Of a stretch of 42,841 bases of DNA, positions 29,879 to 42,841 are shown in pieces. Source of the DNA: an uncultured Gemmatimonadota bacterium (GTDB lineage Bacteria; Gemmatimonadota; Gemmatimonadetes; Gemmatimonadales; Gemmatimonadaceae). Below the pieces are notes generated by a model. The model made no database searches, was not told the origin of the DNA, and saw nothing but the letters and a program-made list of their open reading frames with translations. The stretch covers positions 1-42,841 of the forward strand of contig CAMLEQ010000003.1 of assembly GCA_946479015.1 (NCBI GenBank), written 5' to 3'. Positions within the stretch are counted from its first letter, which is position 1. Every line of letters begins with the position of its first letter. The translations under genes and the position numbers were made by a program.

Positions 29879-30982
29879 CTACTCCAGTCTCACGTTGAAC
29901 GAGCGGGCGCTCACCGCCAGGAGGACCAGCGCCATCGCGGCCAGCACCAGCGTCTCCCGCCAGAGGTAGCCGAGCCCGACCCCCTCGAGCATGATCCCGC
30001 GCGCGATGCTCACGAACCACCGGGCCGGCACGATGTTCGACAGCCACCGGAGCGGCCACGGCATGCTCTCGATCGGGAAGATGAATCCGGAGAGCAGGAG
30101 CGTGGGGAGCATCGTCCCCACGAGCGCGACCAGCATCGCCACCCGCTGCGATGACGTGCGCGCCGAGATCACGATGCCCAGCGCGAGCGACACCAGGATG
30201 TACAGGAGCCCCTCCCCCAGCAGCAGCGCGACGTTTCCCCGCACCGGCACCCGGAAGATCAGCCGCGCCTCCACGAGCACCGCGGCCACCCCCACGAGGC
30301 CGATGACGAGATAGGGAGCGACCTTGCCGATCACGATCTGCCAGGGGCGCAGCGGCGAGACGAGCAATCCCTCCATCGTGCCCGTCTCCTTCTCGCGCGT
30401 GAGCGACAGCGCGGTCATCATCGACGCGATGATCGTGAGGACCATCGCCATGAGCCCGGGCACGAACAGGTTGGAGCTCTCGCGGGTGGGGTTGAAGCGC
30501 ATGCGCGACACGGGCACGATGCGGAACCCGCCGCTCCCCGCTCCCCGCTCCCGATCGAGCTCCTCGATCACCGCCGCCACGTAGCTCTGCCGGGACACCC
30601 CCGTGTTCGGCTCCGTGGCGTCGCTGATCACCTGCACGCGCGCCGGCAGCCCACGGGCCAGCCGCTGCGCCAGCGCCGGCTCGAACACCACCGCCACCTG
30701 CGCCGCATCCCGCTCGAACAGCCGCTCCAGCCGGGTCGCGTTTGGCAGCACCGCGACCGTGCGAAAGAGCCCCGTGGCCGCGAGCCGCGCGCGCACCGCC
30801 AGCGTGACCGGATCGGGCGCGGGATCCACGACGGCGAGGCGGACATCGGTCACGTCGGTGCGGATCGAGTAGCCGAAGAGCACCACCTGCACGATCGGCA
30901 TGAGGATGAGCACCGTGAGCGTGCGCCGGTCGCGCAGAATGTGGTAGCCCTCCTTCCGCAGCAGTCCACGCAGCGCGCTCAT
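29879..30982 (-). CDS. ABC-2 type transporter permease (first)
   Basis: A 367-aa membrane permease of the YhhJ/YbhS type: N-terminal helix (TVLILMPIVQVVLFGYS), periplasmic domain, then TREKETGTMEGLLVSPLRPWQ and five helices ending LSNIVPARWFVSIARGIM. It shares its plan, but little identity, with the permease downstream, consistent with a heterodimeric channel. The ATG start overlaps the ATPase stop as ATGA. Confidence 0.93.
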   Translation of the reverse strand: MSALRGLLRKEGYHILRDRRTLTVLILMPIVQVVLFGYSIRTDVTDVRLAVVDPAPDPVTLAVRARLAATGLFRTVAVLPNATRLERLFERDAAQVAVVFEPALAQRLARGLPARVQVISDATEPNTGVSRQSYVAAVIEELDRERGAGSGGFRIVPVSRMRFNPTRESSNLFVPGLMAMVLTIIASMMTALSLTREKETGTMEGLLVSPLRPWQIVIGKVAPYLVIGLVGVAAVLVEARLIFRVPVRGNVALLLGEGLLYILVSLALGIVISARTSSQRVAMLVALVGTMLPTLLLSGFIFPIESMPWPLRWLSNIVPARWFVSIARGIMLEGVGLGYLWRETLVLAAMALVLLAVSARSFNVRLE

Positions 30983-31770
30983 GGCATCGCATCTCCCGGC
31001 GCGAGCCCCTCCCCCGGCGCGCCCCCGCTCGCCGCCCCGTGATCGGGGCGGGCCAGACGAACGAACACATCGTCCAGCGAGGCGGCGCCGAACCGCTCCT
31101 TCAGCTCGTGCGGCGTCCCCATCGCCGCGATGCGTCCGTCCACCATGATCGAGATCCGGTCGCAGTACTCGGCCTCGTCCATGTAGTGCGTGGTCACGAA
31201 CACCGTCGTCCCGGCGTGCGCCGCCTCGTAGATCTGCTCCCAGAACTGCCGCCGCGTGATCGGGTCCACGCCGCCCGTGGGCTCGTCGAGGAACACGATG
31301 CGTGGCTCGTGCAGCAGCGCCACGGAGAACGCGAGCTTCTGCTTCCAGCCGAGGGGGAGCGACCGCACCGGCGACGTCTCCGACCGCTCGAGCCCGAGAC
31401 GCTCCAGCATGCGCCGCATGCGCACACGGATCTCCGCCGGCGCGAGGTCGTAGATGCCCCCGTAGAGCTGGATGTTCTCGCGCACCGTGAGATCATCGTA
31501 CAGGGAGAAGCGCTGGCTCATGTAACCGATGTTCCGCTTCACCGCCTCCGGCTCGGTGCGGATGTCGTGACCGGCGACCGTCGCTTCCCCGGCGCTCGGC
31601 GCCAGCAGCCCGGTGAGCATGCGGATCGCAGTGGTCTTTCCCGCCCCGTTGGCGCCGAGAAAGCCGAACACCTCTCCGGTGCGGACCTCGAACGTGATCC
31701 GGTCCACCGCGGTGAACGCGCCGAACGTGCGCGTGAGCTCCCGTGCACGGATCGCGAGCGTCTCGCTCAT
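30979..31770 (-). CDS. ABC transporter ATP-binding protein with altered signature motif
   Basis: A 263-aa ATPase. Walker A is GANGAGKT (about residues 38-45), the Q-loop is YMSQRFSLY and Walker B is IVFLDEPTGGVD, followed by the H-switch VTTHYMDEAE. The expected LSGGQ signature is replaced by LPLGWKQKLA, so one composite ATP site in a heterodimer may be weak. In YbhF-type exporters two ATPase domains are fused; here they are separate adjacent genes. The ATG start overlaps the preceding ATPase stop by 4 bases. Confidence 0.93.
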   Translation of the reverse strand: MSETLAIRARELTRTFGAFTAVDRITFEVRTGEVFGFLGANGAGKTTAIRMLTGLLAPSAGEATVAGHDIRTEPEAVKRNIGYMSQRFSLYDDLTVRENIQLYGGIYDLAPAEIRVRMRRMLERLGLERSETSPVRSLPLGWKQKLAFSVALLHEPRIVFLDEPTGGVDPITRRQFWEQIYEAAHAGTTVFVTTHYMDEAEYCDRISIMVDGRIAAMGTPHELKERFGAASLDDVFVRLARPDHGAASGGAPGEGLAPGDAMP

Positions 31771-32735
31771 GCGGCCGCCTCCGATCGCGTCGCGCTCAGG
31801 CGGGCGATGAACGTGTCCTCGATCGTCGGCTCCGCGCGCGTCACCTCGGCGCGCGCGATCCCCCGCGATGCGAGGAACGCCTCCAGCTCCCGCGCCACTT
31901 CGGCCGCGGGCGCGGCGGCGCGCGCATCGGCGAAGTGCAGCACCTCGCCGAACGGGTACACCGCGCCGGTGTTCGGGTAGGCACGGATGGCGCGGAGCGT
32001 GCCGTACCGGTCCCCCGCTCGCACCGCGAAGAGCGGGCGGTCGAAGGACGCGGCGATCGCCGAGGGCGTGTCGATCGCCAGGATTCCTCCCGCCTGCACC
32101 AGCGCCACGCGGTCGCACCGGCTCGCCTCGTCCATGTACGGCGTGGAGACGACGATCGTGAGCCCGCCGGCGCGCAGGTGCGCGAGCAGATCCCAGAACT
32201 CCCGCCGGGAGACGGCATCCACTCCCGTGGTCGGCTCGTCCAGGAACAGGATGTCCGGGCGGTGCACGAGGGCGCACGAGAGGGCCAGCTTCTGCTTCAT
32301 CCCGCCGGACAGCGCGGCCGCGCGGCGGCGCTTGAACGGCTCGAGCTGCGAGTAGATCGGCGCGATCTGCTGGTACTCCCGCTCCACCGTCGTCCCGAAC
32401 ACGGAGGCGAAGAAGCGGAGGTTCTCCTCGACGCTCAGGTCGGGATAGAGCGCGAACCGCCCGGGCATGTAGCCGATCCGCCGCCGGAGCGCCCAGAGGT
32501 CGTGCACCACGTCGCGGCCGAGCACGCGCGCCGTGCCCGCGTCGGGGATGAGCAGCGTGGCGAGGATGCGGAAGAGCGTCGTCTTCCCCGCGCCGTCGGC
32601 GCCGATGAAGCCGAACAGCTCCCCGGCGCCCACCCGGAAGGAGACGCCGTCGAGCGCGGTGGTGCCTCCGAAGCGCTTCACGAGCCCCTCGGCCACCACG
32701 GCATCGACCGGCTCCGCGGCCGAGGCGCCGGTCAT
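31767..32735 (-). CDS. ABC transporter ATP-binding protein
   Basis: A 322-aa ATPase with Walker A GADGAGKTT, Q-loop region YMPGRFALYPDLSV, a consensus-like signature LSGGMKQKLAL, Walker B ILFLDEPTTGVD and switch region STPYMDEASR. At this switch the usual His is replaced: TPYMDEA instead of THYMDEA. With the altered signature of the neighbouring ATPase, this suggests an asymmetric pair with one canonical and one degenerate ATP site. A C-terminal regulatory extension of about 80 residues follows. The ATG start overlaps the HlyD stop as ATGA. Confidence 0.93.
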   Translation of the reverse strand: MTGASAAEPVDAVVAEGLVKRFGGTTALDGVSFRVGAGELFGFIGADGAGKTTLFRILATLLIPDAGTARVLGRDVVHDLWALRRRIGYMPGRFALYPDLSVEENLRFFASVFGTTVEREYQQIAPIYSQLEPFKRRRAAALSGGMKQKLALSCALVHRPDILFLDEPTTGVDAVSRREFWDLLAHLRAGGLTIVVSTPYMDEASRCDRVALVQAGGILAIDTPSAIAASFDRPLFAVRAGDRYGTLRAIRAYPNTGAVYPFGEVLHFADARAAAPAAEVARELEAFLASRGIARAEVTRAEPTIEDTFIARLSATRSEAAA

Positions 32736-33670
32736 CGGGACGCGGTCTCCGCGGGAAAGCCGACGTCCGCCGGCATGCCGATCTTGAGCACTCCTTCCGG
32801 GTTGGCGACGCGCACCTTCACCGCGTACACCAGGTTCGACCGCTCGTCGCGCGTCTGGATCGGCGTCGGCGTGAACTCCGCCTGCGACGAGATCCACGAG
32901 ACCCTCCCGGGGAGCGCCCGGCGGCGGTCCGCACCCACGTCCACCGACACGCGAGCGGCCTGCCCGAGCCGCAGGTGCGCGAGCTGCGGCTCGGAGACGT
33001 ACGCGCGGACTTCCATGGTGTCGAGGCTCGCGATCCGGTACAGCGGCTGCCCGCTCTGCACCAGCTCCCCCGCCTCGACGTACGTGGTGAGCACCGTGCC
33101 GGCGACCGGATTGCGCACGCGCGCCTTGCGGAGCTGGTCGCGGATCTGCGCGGCGCGGGCCTCGGTGGCCGCCGCATCCAGCGTGGCCGCCTCGCGCTGC
33201 GCGCGCGTGGCGGCGATCTGCCGCACGAGGGTGCGATAGTCGCGCTCCGCCTGGTCGAGCTGCTGCGCCGTGGCCGCCTGCTGCGCGAACAGGCGCTGCG
33301 TGCGGTCGTAGGTGCGCCGCGCCACGTCGCGCTGCGCCTCGAGGACACCCACCTGCCGCGCCACCTGGCCGGCGTTGGCGGTGGCCGCGTCGTGCTGCGC
33401 CTCGATCTGGCGGAGCTGAAGCGCCAGCGCCGTGGTGTCGATCAGCGCCGCGACGGCGCCGGCCGCCAGGCGGCTCCCCTCGACGGCGTCGAAGCGGAGC
33501 AACTGCCCGCTGGTCTCGGCGCCGACGACGACCTCCGTCGCCTCCACGTTGCCGTACGCATCGGGTTCCGGGGCGCGCCGGCACCCGAGCGCGGGAAGGG
33601 CGGCGGCGGCGATGATGAGCAGCGCGCGGCGCGGGCGCCGGCGCGACGATGGTGCCGTGTTCGATCGCAT
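32732..33670 (-). CDS. HlyD-family periplasmic adaptor lipoprotein
   Basis: A 312-aa membrane-fusion protein linking the ABC exporter to the outer-membrane channel. A lipoprotein signal ends at lipobox LPALGC (about residue 30). The lipoyl half-motif (NVEATEVVVGAETSGQL) is followed by an Ala/Gln/Arg-rich coiled-coil hairpin (about 80-190) and the second half (VRNPVAGTVLTTYVEAGE), then a beta-barrel domain. YbhG of the YbhGFSR exporter is the closest architecture. Its ATG overlaps the last base of the tolC-like stop (TGATG). Confidence 0.93.
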   Translation of the reverse strand: MRSNTAPSSRRRPRRALLIIAAAALPALGCRRAPEPDAYGNVEATEVVVGAETSGQLLRFDAVEGSRLAAGAVAALIDTTALALQLRQIEAQHDAATANAGQVARQVGVLEAQRDVARRTYDRTQRLFAQQAATAQQLDQAERDYRTLVRQIAATRAQREAATLDAAATEARAAQIRDQLRKARVRNPVAGTVLTTYVEAGELVQSGQPLYRIASLDTMEVRAYVSEPQLAHLRLGQAARVSVDVGADRRRALPGRVSWISSQAEFTPTPIQTRDERSNLVYAVKVRVANPEGVLKIGMPADVGFPAETASR

Positions 33671-35076
33671 CAGCGGACCTCCACGCCGAGAGTAGTGAGC
33701 AGGTGCGCCTGCGCGCGCGCGAGCTCCACGCGGTGCGCGTCGCGGGTGAGGCGGGCGGAAAGCAGCTCGGTGCTGCGGTCCACGTAGTCCGCGCCCGTGG
33801 CCACGCCCTCGCGCAGCCGGGCGCCGGTCTCGCGCTCCACCCGCTCGCGCAGCGCGATCACCTGGTCGTCCGTGGCGAGCGTGCCGTGGAGGCGGTCGAT
33901 CGTGGCCAGATCGCCGGCGATCGCGCGGCGCAGCCCCGCGGTGAACGCCGCCTCGCCCGCCTGCACGATGCGCTGCTGCAGCTCGAGCTCCTGCCGCTCG
34001 CGGCTGGTGGTGCCCCAGCTCCATGGAGTCCAGCGCACCTGCACGCCGGCGAGCCAGTAGCTGTCGAAGCCGGATCCGAGCAGGTTCAGCCCCGGGCGCC
34101 CGTAGCCCGCGCGGGCGAACGCCGACACGCGCGGCATCGCGCCCGCATCGGCCACCGCCGCCTGCCGCGCCAGCCGCTCGCGCGCGGCAGCGAACTCGTC
34201 GAGCTCCGGGCGCCCGCGGAACGCATCCGGCGTTCCGATGCTCTCGCGCGCCCGCGCGACGACGGAGTCGAGATTCGGCAGCGCGAGCGAGTCACGATCG
34301 GAGATCGCGCGCCCCGTGAGCTCGGTGAGCCGCGCCAGCGCGGCGCCGCGGTCGGCACGCGCTTCCGCCTCGCTCTGCCGGCGCTGGAGCAGCGCGGCGG
34401 CGATGGTCGCGCTGTCGCTCGGGAGCGCGGCGCCCTCGCGCACCCGCGTGCGCGCCTCGGCGAGCCGCGCCTCGAGCGCGGCGCCCGAGGCGGCGAGCTC
34501 GCTCGCGCGCGATTGCAGCAGCGCGGCGGTGAAGAAGTTCTCCTCCACCTCCAGGCGGACGTCGTGCAGCGTCGCGCGCACCCCCGCCTGCTCCTCCGCG
34601 AGTCGCGCGTGCTCCACCGCGCGGCGCGGAGCGCGCGTGGGGTCGAACAGCGACTCCTGCGCCCCCACATGTGCATCGTAGGTGTCGTACGGCGGCGAGG
34701 GGACGCGCTCGCCGTTGGGGAGCAGGATCGGAACGCGCACCACGTCCGACTGGTGCTGCGCCTGTCCCTCGACGGAGAGCGCGGGGAGGCGCTCCGCCGC
34801 GAGCGTGCGCAGCCGGAGCGCCGACTGCTCCGCCTGGAGGGCGAGCTGCCCCGAGCGGGGATCGGCGCGCACGGCGGCATCCTCGAGCGCACCCAGGTGG
34901 AGGGTGTCGGCGGGAGCCGCGACCATGGTCGCGGCGGGAGACGCGACCATCGTCCCCGCGGCGCGGAGCGAGTCGCCGGACGCGCGAGGCAGCTGCGCGC
35001 GCGCGGCGCGCGGTGCGGCGATGGCCCCGGCGATCAGCAGTACGACGGCGAGCGCGGGCCGGTGCGCGCGGTGCAT
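33670..35076 (-). CDS. TolC-family outer-membrane efflux protein
   Basis: A 468-aa outer-membrane factor with a signal peptide (to about residue 27, ARAQ) and two repeats of the OEP helical domain (LEDAAVRADP...QLALQAEQSALR; ARPELDEF-like GRPELDEFAAARERL). The ATG at 35076 is chosen because AGGA lies 5 bases upstream. A GTG at 35088 that overlaps the tetR stop is also possible. It completes a tripartite export pathway with the lipoprotein adaptor and ABC genes that follow. Confidence 0.93.
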   Translation of the reverse strand: MHRAHRPALAVVLLIAGAIAAPRAARAQLPRASGDSLRAAGTMVASPAATMVAAPADTLHLGALEDAAVRADPRSGQLALQAEQSALRLRTLAAERLPALSVEGQAQHQSDVVRVPILLPNGERVPSPPYDTYDAHVGAQESLFDPTRAPRRAVEHARLAEEQAGVRATLHDVRLEVEENFFTAALLQSRASELAASGAALEARLAEARTRVREGAALPSDSATIAAALLQRRQSEAEARADRGAALARLTELTGRAISDRDSLALPNLDSVVARARESIGTPDAFRGRPELDEFAAARERLARQAAVADAGAMPRVSAFARAGYGRPGLNLLGSGFDSYWLAGVQVRWTPWSWGTTSRERQELELQQRIVQAGEAAFTAGLRRAIAGDLATIDRLHGTLATDDQVIALRERVERETGARLREGVATGADYVDRSTELLSARLTRDAHRVELARAQAHLLTTLGVEVR

Positions 35077-35084
35077 GGCGATCC

Positions 35085-35750
35085 TCACGGCCGGAGCGCG
35101 TTCAGGAAGAAGGCCGGCAGCTCCTTCTTGCGCTGCTCGATGAAGCGCGCGTAGCCGCGCTCGTCCAGGTGCAGCACGGCCGCGAGCAGCGGTCGCCCCG
35201 CGAACGGGAAGATGCAGAGCGACAGCAGGTTCACCAGGAACTGCCCGGCGGAGATGGGGCGCAGCGTGCCGGCGCGGGCGCGGGCCCGAAGCTGCCGCTC
35301 GAGCTTGCCGAGGACCGGCGTGCCGATCCCTTCGACGTCCACCCCCAGCGTCGCCTGCGCGAACTGCCGCACGCGCTCGGGGTCTGCATTCATCTCGCCG
35401 ATCAGGTAGGCGGGGACGAAGGGGCTCCGCGAGAGGTAGTCGAGCTCGAAGGCGATGACGCGCTCGACCTTCTCCTCGATCTCGGCGTCGGAGGCGAGCA
35501 CCGCGACGATGGCGGGAAAGAGCCCCTTCGCGACGCGCTGGAAGATGGCCTGCGCGAGGCGGTCCTTGCTGCGGAAATAGTAGTGGAGGAGCGCCTTGTT
35601 GACGCCGGCTTCGTCGGCGATCTCCTGCATGCGGGCGCCGGCGGTGCCGCGCCGAAGGAAGACGGCGTTGGCGGCGTCGAGGATGCGCTGCTCGGTATCG
35701 AGGTCGCGGCCGCCGTCCGGGCGTTGCGGGGCTTTCGTGGATTTGGCCAT
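35085..35750 (-). CDS. TetR-family transcriptional regulator
   Basis: A 221-aa regulator. The N-terminal HTH (RILDAANAVFLRRG through VNKALLHYYFRSKDRL, residues about 20-68) is typical TetR/AcrR, followed by a ligand-binding helical domain including LDYLSRSPFVPAYL. It is the first gene of the export operon and very likely represses it. Three phased GGT/ACC repeats lie immediately upstream of its start codon. No clear ribosome-binding site is visible. Confidence 0.92.
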   Translation of the reverse strand: MAKSTKAPQRPDGGRDLDTEQRILDAANAVFLRRGTAGARMQEIADEAGVNKALLHYYFRSKDRLAQAIFQRVAKGLFPAIVAVLASDAEIEEKVERVIAFELDYLSRSPFVPAYLIGEMNADPERVRQFAQATLGVDVEGIGTPVLGKLERQLRARARAGTLRPISAGQFLVNLLSLCIFPFAGRPLLAAVLHLDERGYARFIEQRKKELPAFFLNALRP

Positions 35751-35752
35751 TC

Positions 35753-35787
35753 GGTTTCACCGTTTGGTTTCACCATGTGGTTAACCG
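35753..35787. promoter_or_regulatory. three 13-bp-phased GGT...ACC operator repeats before tetR
   Basis: GGTTTCACC at 35753-35761, GGTTTCACC at 35766-35774 and GGTTAACC at 35779-35786 start exactly 13 bases apart. Each is a small GGT/ACC inverted repeat, the half-site type common for TetR proteins. The first lies 2 bases from the start codon, so binding would block transcription or translation initiation. The rest of the 112-base gap (35788-35862) shows only a weak GC-rich stem. Confidence 0.6.
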
Positions 35788-37186
35788 AACGATGCAGCGG
35801 GCGGCGCGGCGGCGCAAGTCCGGCCGCAGGGATCGCCCGCCCCGGTTCGCCCACCTCCGCGCTCAGCCCGCCACTCCACTCCCCAGATGCGCGTCGATCC
35901 CCAGCGCCGCGTCTCTCCCCTCCCGAATCGCCCACACGATCAGCGACGCGCCGCGCCGCGCATCCCCTGCCGCGAACACGCCCGGAACGCTCGTCATGTG
36001 CCGCTCGTCGGTGACGATGTTCCCGCGGGCGTCGAGCGCGAGCCCGAGCTCCTCCACCAGCCCCTCGCGGACCACCCCGGTGTACCCCATGGCGAGCAGC
36101 ACGAGATCGACGTCGAGCACGCGCTCCTCGCCTGGCACCGGCACCGGCGCCCAGCGCCCATCCGGCGTGGCACGCATCTCCACGCGCACCGCGCGCAGCC
36201 GCTCCACGCGCCCGCGTCCCTCGATCGCCACGGTGCACGTGCTCCACGCGCGCCGCCCTCCCTCCTCGTGCGCGTGCGATGTGCGGAGCTGCATCGGCCA
36301 GAGCGGCCACGGGGTGCTCGCGCTCCGCGCGGCCGGTGGCTCGGGGAGCAGCTCGAGCTGGTGCACCTCCGTCGCGCCCTGCCGGTGGCAGGTGCCGAGA
36401 CAGTCCGAGCCCGTGTCGCCGCCGCCGATGATCGCCACGCGCCGGCCGCGCGCCGAGATCGCCCCGCGCTCCGGCACCACGTCGCCCGCCACGCGGCGGT
36501 TCTGCTGCTCGAGGAAGTCGAGCGCGCGATGCACCCCTCGCAGCTCGCGCCCCGGGACCTCCAGCTCGCGCGGCGCGCCGGCGCCGATGGCGATCAGCAC
36601 CGCGTCGAACTCCGCCAGCAGGCGCGCCGCCGCCGCGCCGTCCACGCGCGCGCACGTCTCGAGTTGCACCCCCTCCGCGGCGAGCTGGCGCAGCCGCGCA
36701 TCGAGCACGCGCTTCTCGAGCTTGAAGTCGGGGATCCCGTACCGCAGCAGCCCGCCGATGCGATCGGCGCGCTCGAGCACCACCACGCCGTGCCCGGAGC
36801 GGCGGAGTTGCTGCGCGGCAGCGAGCCCCGCCGGCCCCGAGCCCACCACGGCCACGCGGCGTCCGCTCTCCCGGACCGGACGCTCCGGGGCGATCCACCC
36901 TTCCTGGAAGCCGCGGTCCGCGATCGCCTGCTCGATGCTTCGGATCGCCACGGGACGATCGATGAGCCCCAGCACGCAGGCGCTCTCGCACGGCGCGGGA
37001 CACAGCCGCCCGGTGAGCTCGGGAAAATTGTTCGTCGCGTGCAGCGCCGCGAGTGCATCGCGCCACCGTCCGCGCGATACGAGCTCGTTCCACTCCGGGA
37101 TCAGGTTGCGCACCGGGCAGCCGGTGTCCCCCTGGCAGAACGGGACACCGCAGTCCATGCAGCGCGCCCCCTGCGCGCGCAGCGTG

Positions 37187-41791
<4,605 letters not shown>

Positions 41792-41821
41792 CCTGCTCCG
41801 TGCCCGAGGGGCGATACGGGA

Positions 41822-41855
41822 AGGCCCCCGCGTTCGGTGTCGAATGCGGGGGCCT
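41822..41855 (-). terminator. strong leader hairpin upstream of gltB
   Basis: Perfect 10-base arms AGGCCCCCGC and GCGGGGGCCT flank a 14-base loop, 31-64 bases before the gltB start. It could be a terminator for something upstream or an attenuator in the gltB leader. No U-tract follows on the minus strand (the next bases are TCCCG). Confidence 0.45.
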
Positions 41856-42128
41856 GGTGTGATCGGGCGCTCATCGCTCGCGCCATCGTCTCGCCATCAC
41901 CGCCGCTCGCACCGTGTGCAGCATCGGATTCCGGAACCCCAGGGTAGCCAGGGCGCCGGTGATGGCGATGCGGCGGTCGTGATTCGGCATGTGGCGCATG
42001 ATGACTCCGTGTGGCTCCGCTCGATGCACGTCGACCTGTGACTTTCGACGATAGTGGACGCGCATCGGCGACGTGCTGGACGATCGGCCAGGGGGGCGCT
42101 CGCCGACCGGCGAGTCGCCCCGCGGCCG
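41856..42128. other. intergenic region upstream of gltB
   Basis: Between the gltB hairpin and the SOD-like gene no convincing gene is seen. A minus-strand frame (41871-42065, 64 codons; inner ATG at 41990) has no ribosome-binding site and no recognisable domain. The stretch around 42035-42060 is less GC-rich (GACTTTCGACGATAGTGGAC) and may hold the gltB promoter, but no clear -35/-10 pair can be assigned. Confidence 0.4.
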
Positions 42129-42665
42129 CTACTGCCCCGCGTGCTTCAACTCGCCGCAGGCGACGATCGACTTCATCTTCGATGCGGACTCGTGCACGTT
42201 CACCATGTACTGTCCGCTCGGGGAGAGCACCTGCGACACGTTCGCCGTGCCGGTGCCGGCGCCGGAGGAATCCGTGGTGATCGGCGGGTAGGCATCGGCC
42301 GGACCGACGATCCCCTGGTCGTGGCCGCACGTCCCCTTGTGCACGTGCCAGGGGTGCGTGGAGCCCGCCGCCGCGCCGGTGAGCGAGACCGTCACCCGCG
42401 TGGACTGGCGCGCGCTGTCGGCGGTGGCGGCCGCCGTCCCACCCACCTTCTCCTTGCCGTGGTAGCTCGCCGGCGCGGTGAGCGTGGCCGTCCACTGCGG
42501 TCCGCCCGAGTCCGACACCGGCGCCGGCATCCCAGCGCCCGGCGCGGTGTCGCGCGCCACCTGCGACGCGGTCGCGGTGTCCGCGGTGGAGCTCTCGCTT
42601 CCGTGGCCGCACGCCGCGATCGCGGCGGCGAGCGCCATGACACATCCCATGCGAGCGACGTTCAT
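42129..42665 (-). CDS. Cu/Zn superoxide-dismutase-like lipoprotein
   Basis: A 178-aa exported protein. The lipobox is IAAC (Cys19), so it is predicted to be membrane-anchored. After a Ser/Thr/Ala linker, a SodC-like beta-sandwich begins near residue 58. Two copper-ligand-like His are in HPWHVH (H107 and H109; H104 nearby) and one in YMVNVHES (H158). The zinc loop with its His/Asp ligands is missing: the sequence goes from GPADAYPPI directly to the next strand. It may be a copper-only or non-enzymatic relative. The ATG start has a strong AGGAGGGAG immediately upstream. Confidence 0.82.
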   Translation of the reverse strand: MNVARMGCVMALAAAIAACGHGSESSTADTATASQVARDTAPGAGMPAPVSDSGGPQWTATLTAPASYHGKEKVGGTAAATADSARQSTRVTVSLTGAAAGSTHPWHVHKGTCGHDQGIVGPADAYPPITTDSSGAGTGTANVSQVLSPSGQYMVNVHESASKMKSIVACGELKHAGQ

Positions 42666-42695
42666 GCTCCCTCCTGTCCGGGTCGGGCGCCCACG

Positions 42696-42707
42696 ATGCG
42701 GCCGCAT
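42696..42707. promoter_or_regulatory. perfect 12-base palindrome upstream of the SOD-like gene
   Basis: ATGCGGCCGCAT is fully self-complementary and lies 31-42 bases before the start codon, where an operator could be. It may also be chance in DNA rich in GC palindromes. Confidence 0.25.
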
Positions 42708-42760
42708 GCCGCACCGTGGCGAGCGACAGCCCTGCACGACGCGTGCGCGGCGGCGAGGGC

Positions 42761-42841
42761 GGCGCGCCGGCGCGGGGGCCCCCGCCCCCCCCCCGCGCCG
42801 GGGGTGCCCCCCCCCGGCCCCCTGGGCGAGCGGGCAAACCC
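42761..42841. other. low-complexity GC sequence at the window end
   Basis: Runs of C and G (for example 11 C at about 42787-42797 region and further C tracts to 42831) with no coding signal. It resembles the homopolymer stretch near 11.3 kb and may be poor-quality sequence at a contig edge. Confidence 0.45.

Noticed and set aside
35797..35840. GCGGGCG/CGCCCGC stem between gltD and tetR as a terminator
   Set aside because: The 7-base arms are separated by a 30-base loop with no U-tract; such matches are expected by chance here.
41871..42065. Small minus-strand open frame upstream of gltB as a gene or leader peptide
   Set aside because: No ribosome-binding site, no run of regulatory codons and no recognisable domain; mentioned only in the intergenic entry.
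42073..42291. Plus-strand 72-codon frame with several cysteines
   Set aside because: It is antisense to the SOD-like gene, which has a signal peptide, domain motifs and a strong Shine-Dalgarno sequence.

Overview
The window is about 42.8 kb of very GC-rich bacterial DNA, gene-dense and strongly operonic. Most neighbouring genes overlap by 4 bases (ATGA or GTGA). Gene content and the many GTG starts suggest a Gemmatimonadota-type bacterium, probably a metagenome contig. That assignment is inference from gene families, since no rRNA or tRNA is present. No CRISPR array, transposase or phage gene was seen.

Layout. (1) 63-8069, plus strand: a serine-biosynthesis operon with serA, a GlcD/D-2-hydroxyglutarate-dehydrogenase-type flavoprotein, a SerB-type phosphatase and a class V aminotransferase. 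It continues into a DmpA-type peptidase lipoprotein and an unusual type I-like adenine methyltransferase fused to a specificity domain. (2) 8059-11211: an MscS channel (minus), then divergently a MarR regulator, with a clear promoter and operator-like palindrome, and a DUF481 outer-membrane protein. (3) 11212-11460: heptanucleotide G-rich repeats and long G and C homopolymers, part of which may be a sequencing artefact. A secreted DinB-like protein (minus) follows.

(4) 12096-28614 is the most interesting region. Two divergent transcription units flank a CRP/FNR-family regulator gene. The minus unit runs from a DUF59 Fe-S assembly protein through a cupin, a CopD-like protein, two radical SAM/SPASM enzymes (one NirJ-like), a second CopD-like protein and a small oxidase-subunit-I-like protein. 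It then continues with a SulP permease, a NarI/DsrM-like cytochrome b, a NarB/NapA-type molybdoenzyme, a four-cluster ferredoxin, a Tat-anchored Rieske protein, a small membrane protein and an HPP-family protein. The plus unit holds the regulator, Mrp/ApbC, an NnrS/oxidase-like membrane protein and two DUF2249 proteins. Two CRP-type palindromes, each matching 9 of 10 consensus bases, lie at the divergent promoter and before mrp. I read this as one regulon for oxidised-nitrogen or NO metabolism built around an undescribed membrane molybdoenzyme complex with a periplasmic Rieske arm. No nitrite, NO or N2O reductase gene lies in the window.

(5) 28692-35750, minus strand: a complete export system (TetR, TolC, HlyD-type lipoprotein, two ABC ATPases, two ABC-2 permeases), with three 13-bp-phased GGT/ACC repeats before tetR. 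(6) 35863-41791, minus strand: gltD and gltB, glutamate synthase. (7) 42129-42665, minus strand: a Cu/Zn-SOD-like lipoprotein. The window ends in low-complexity GC sequence.
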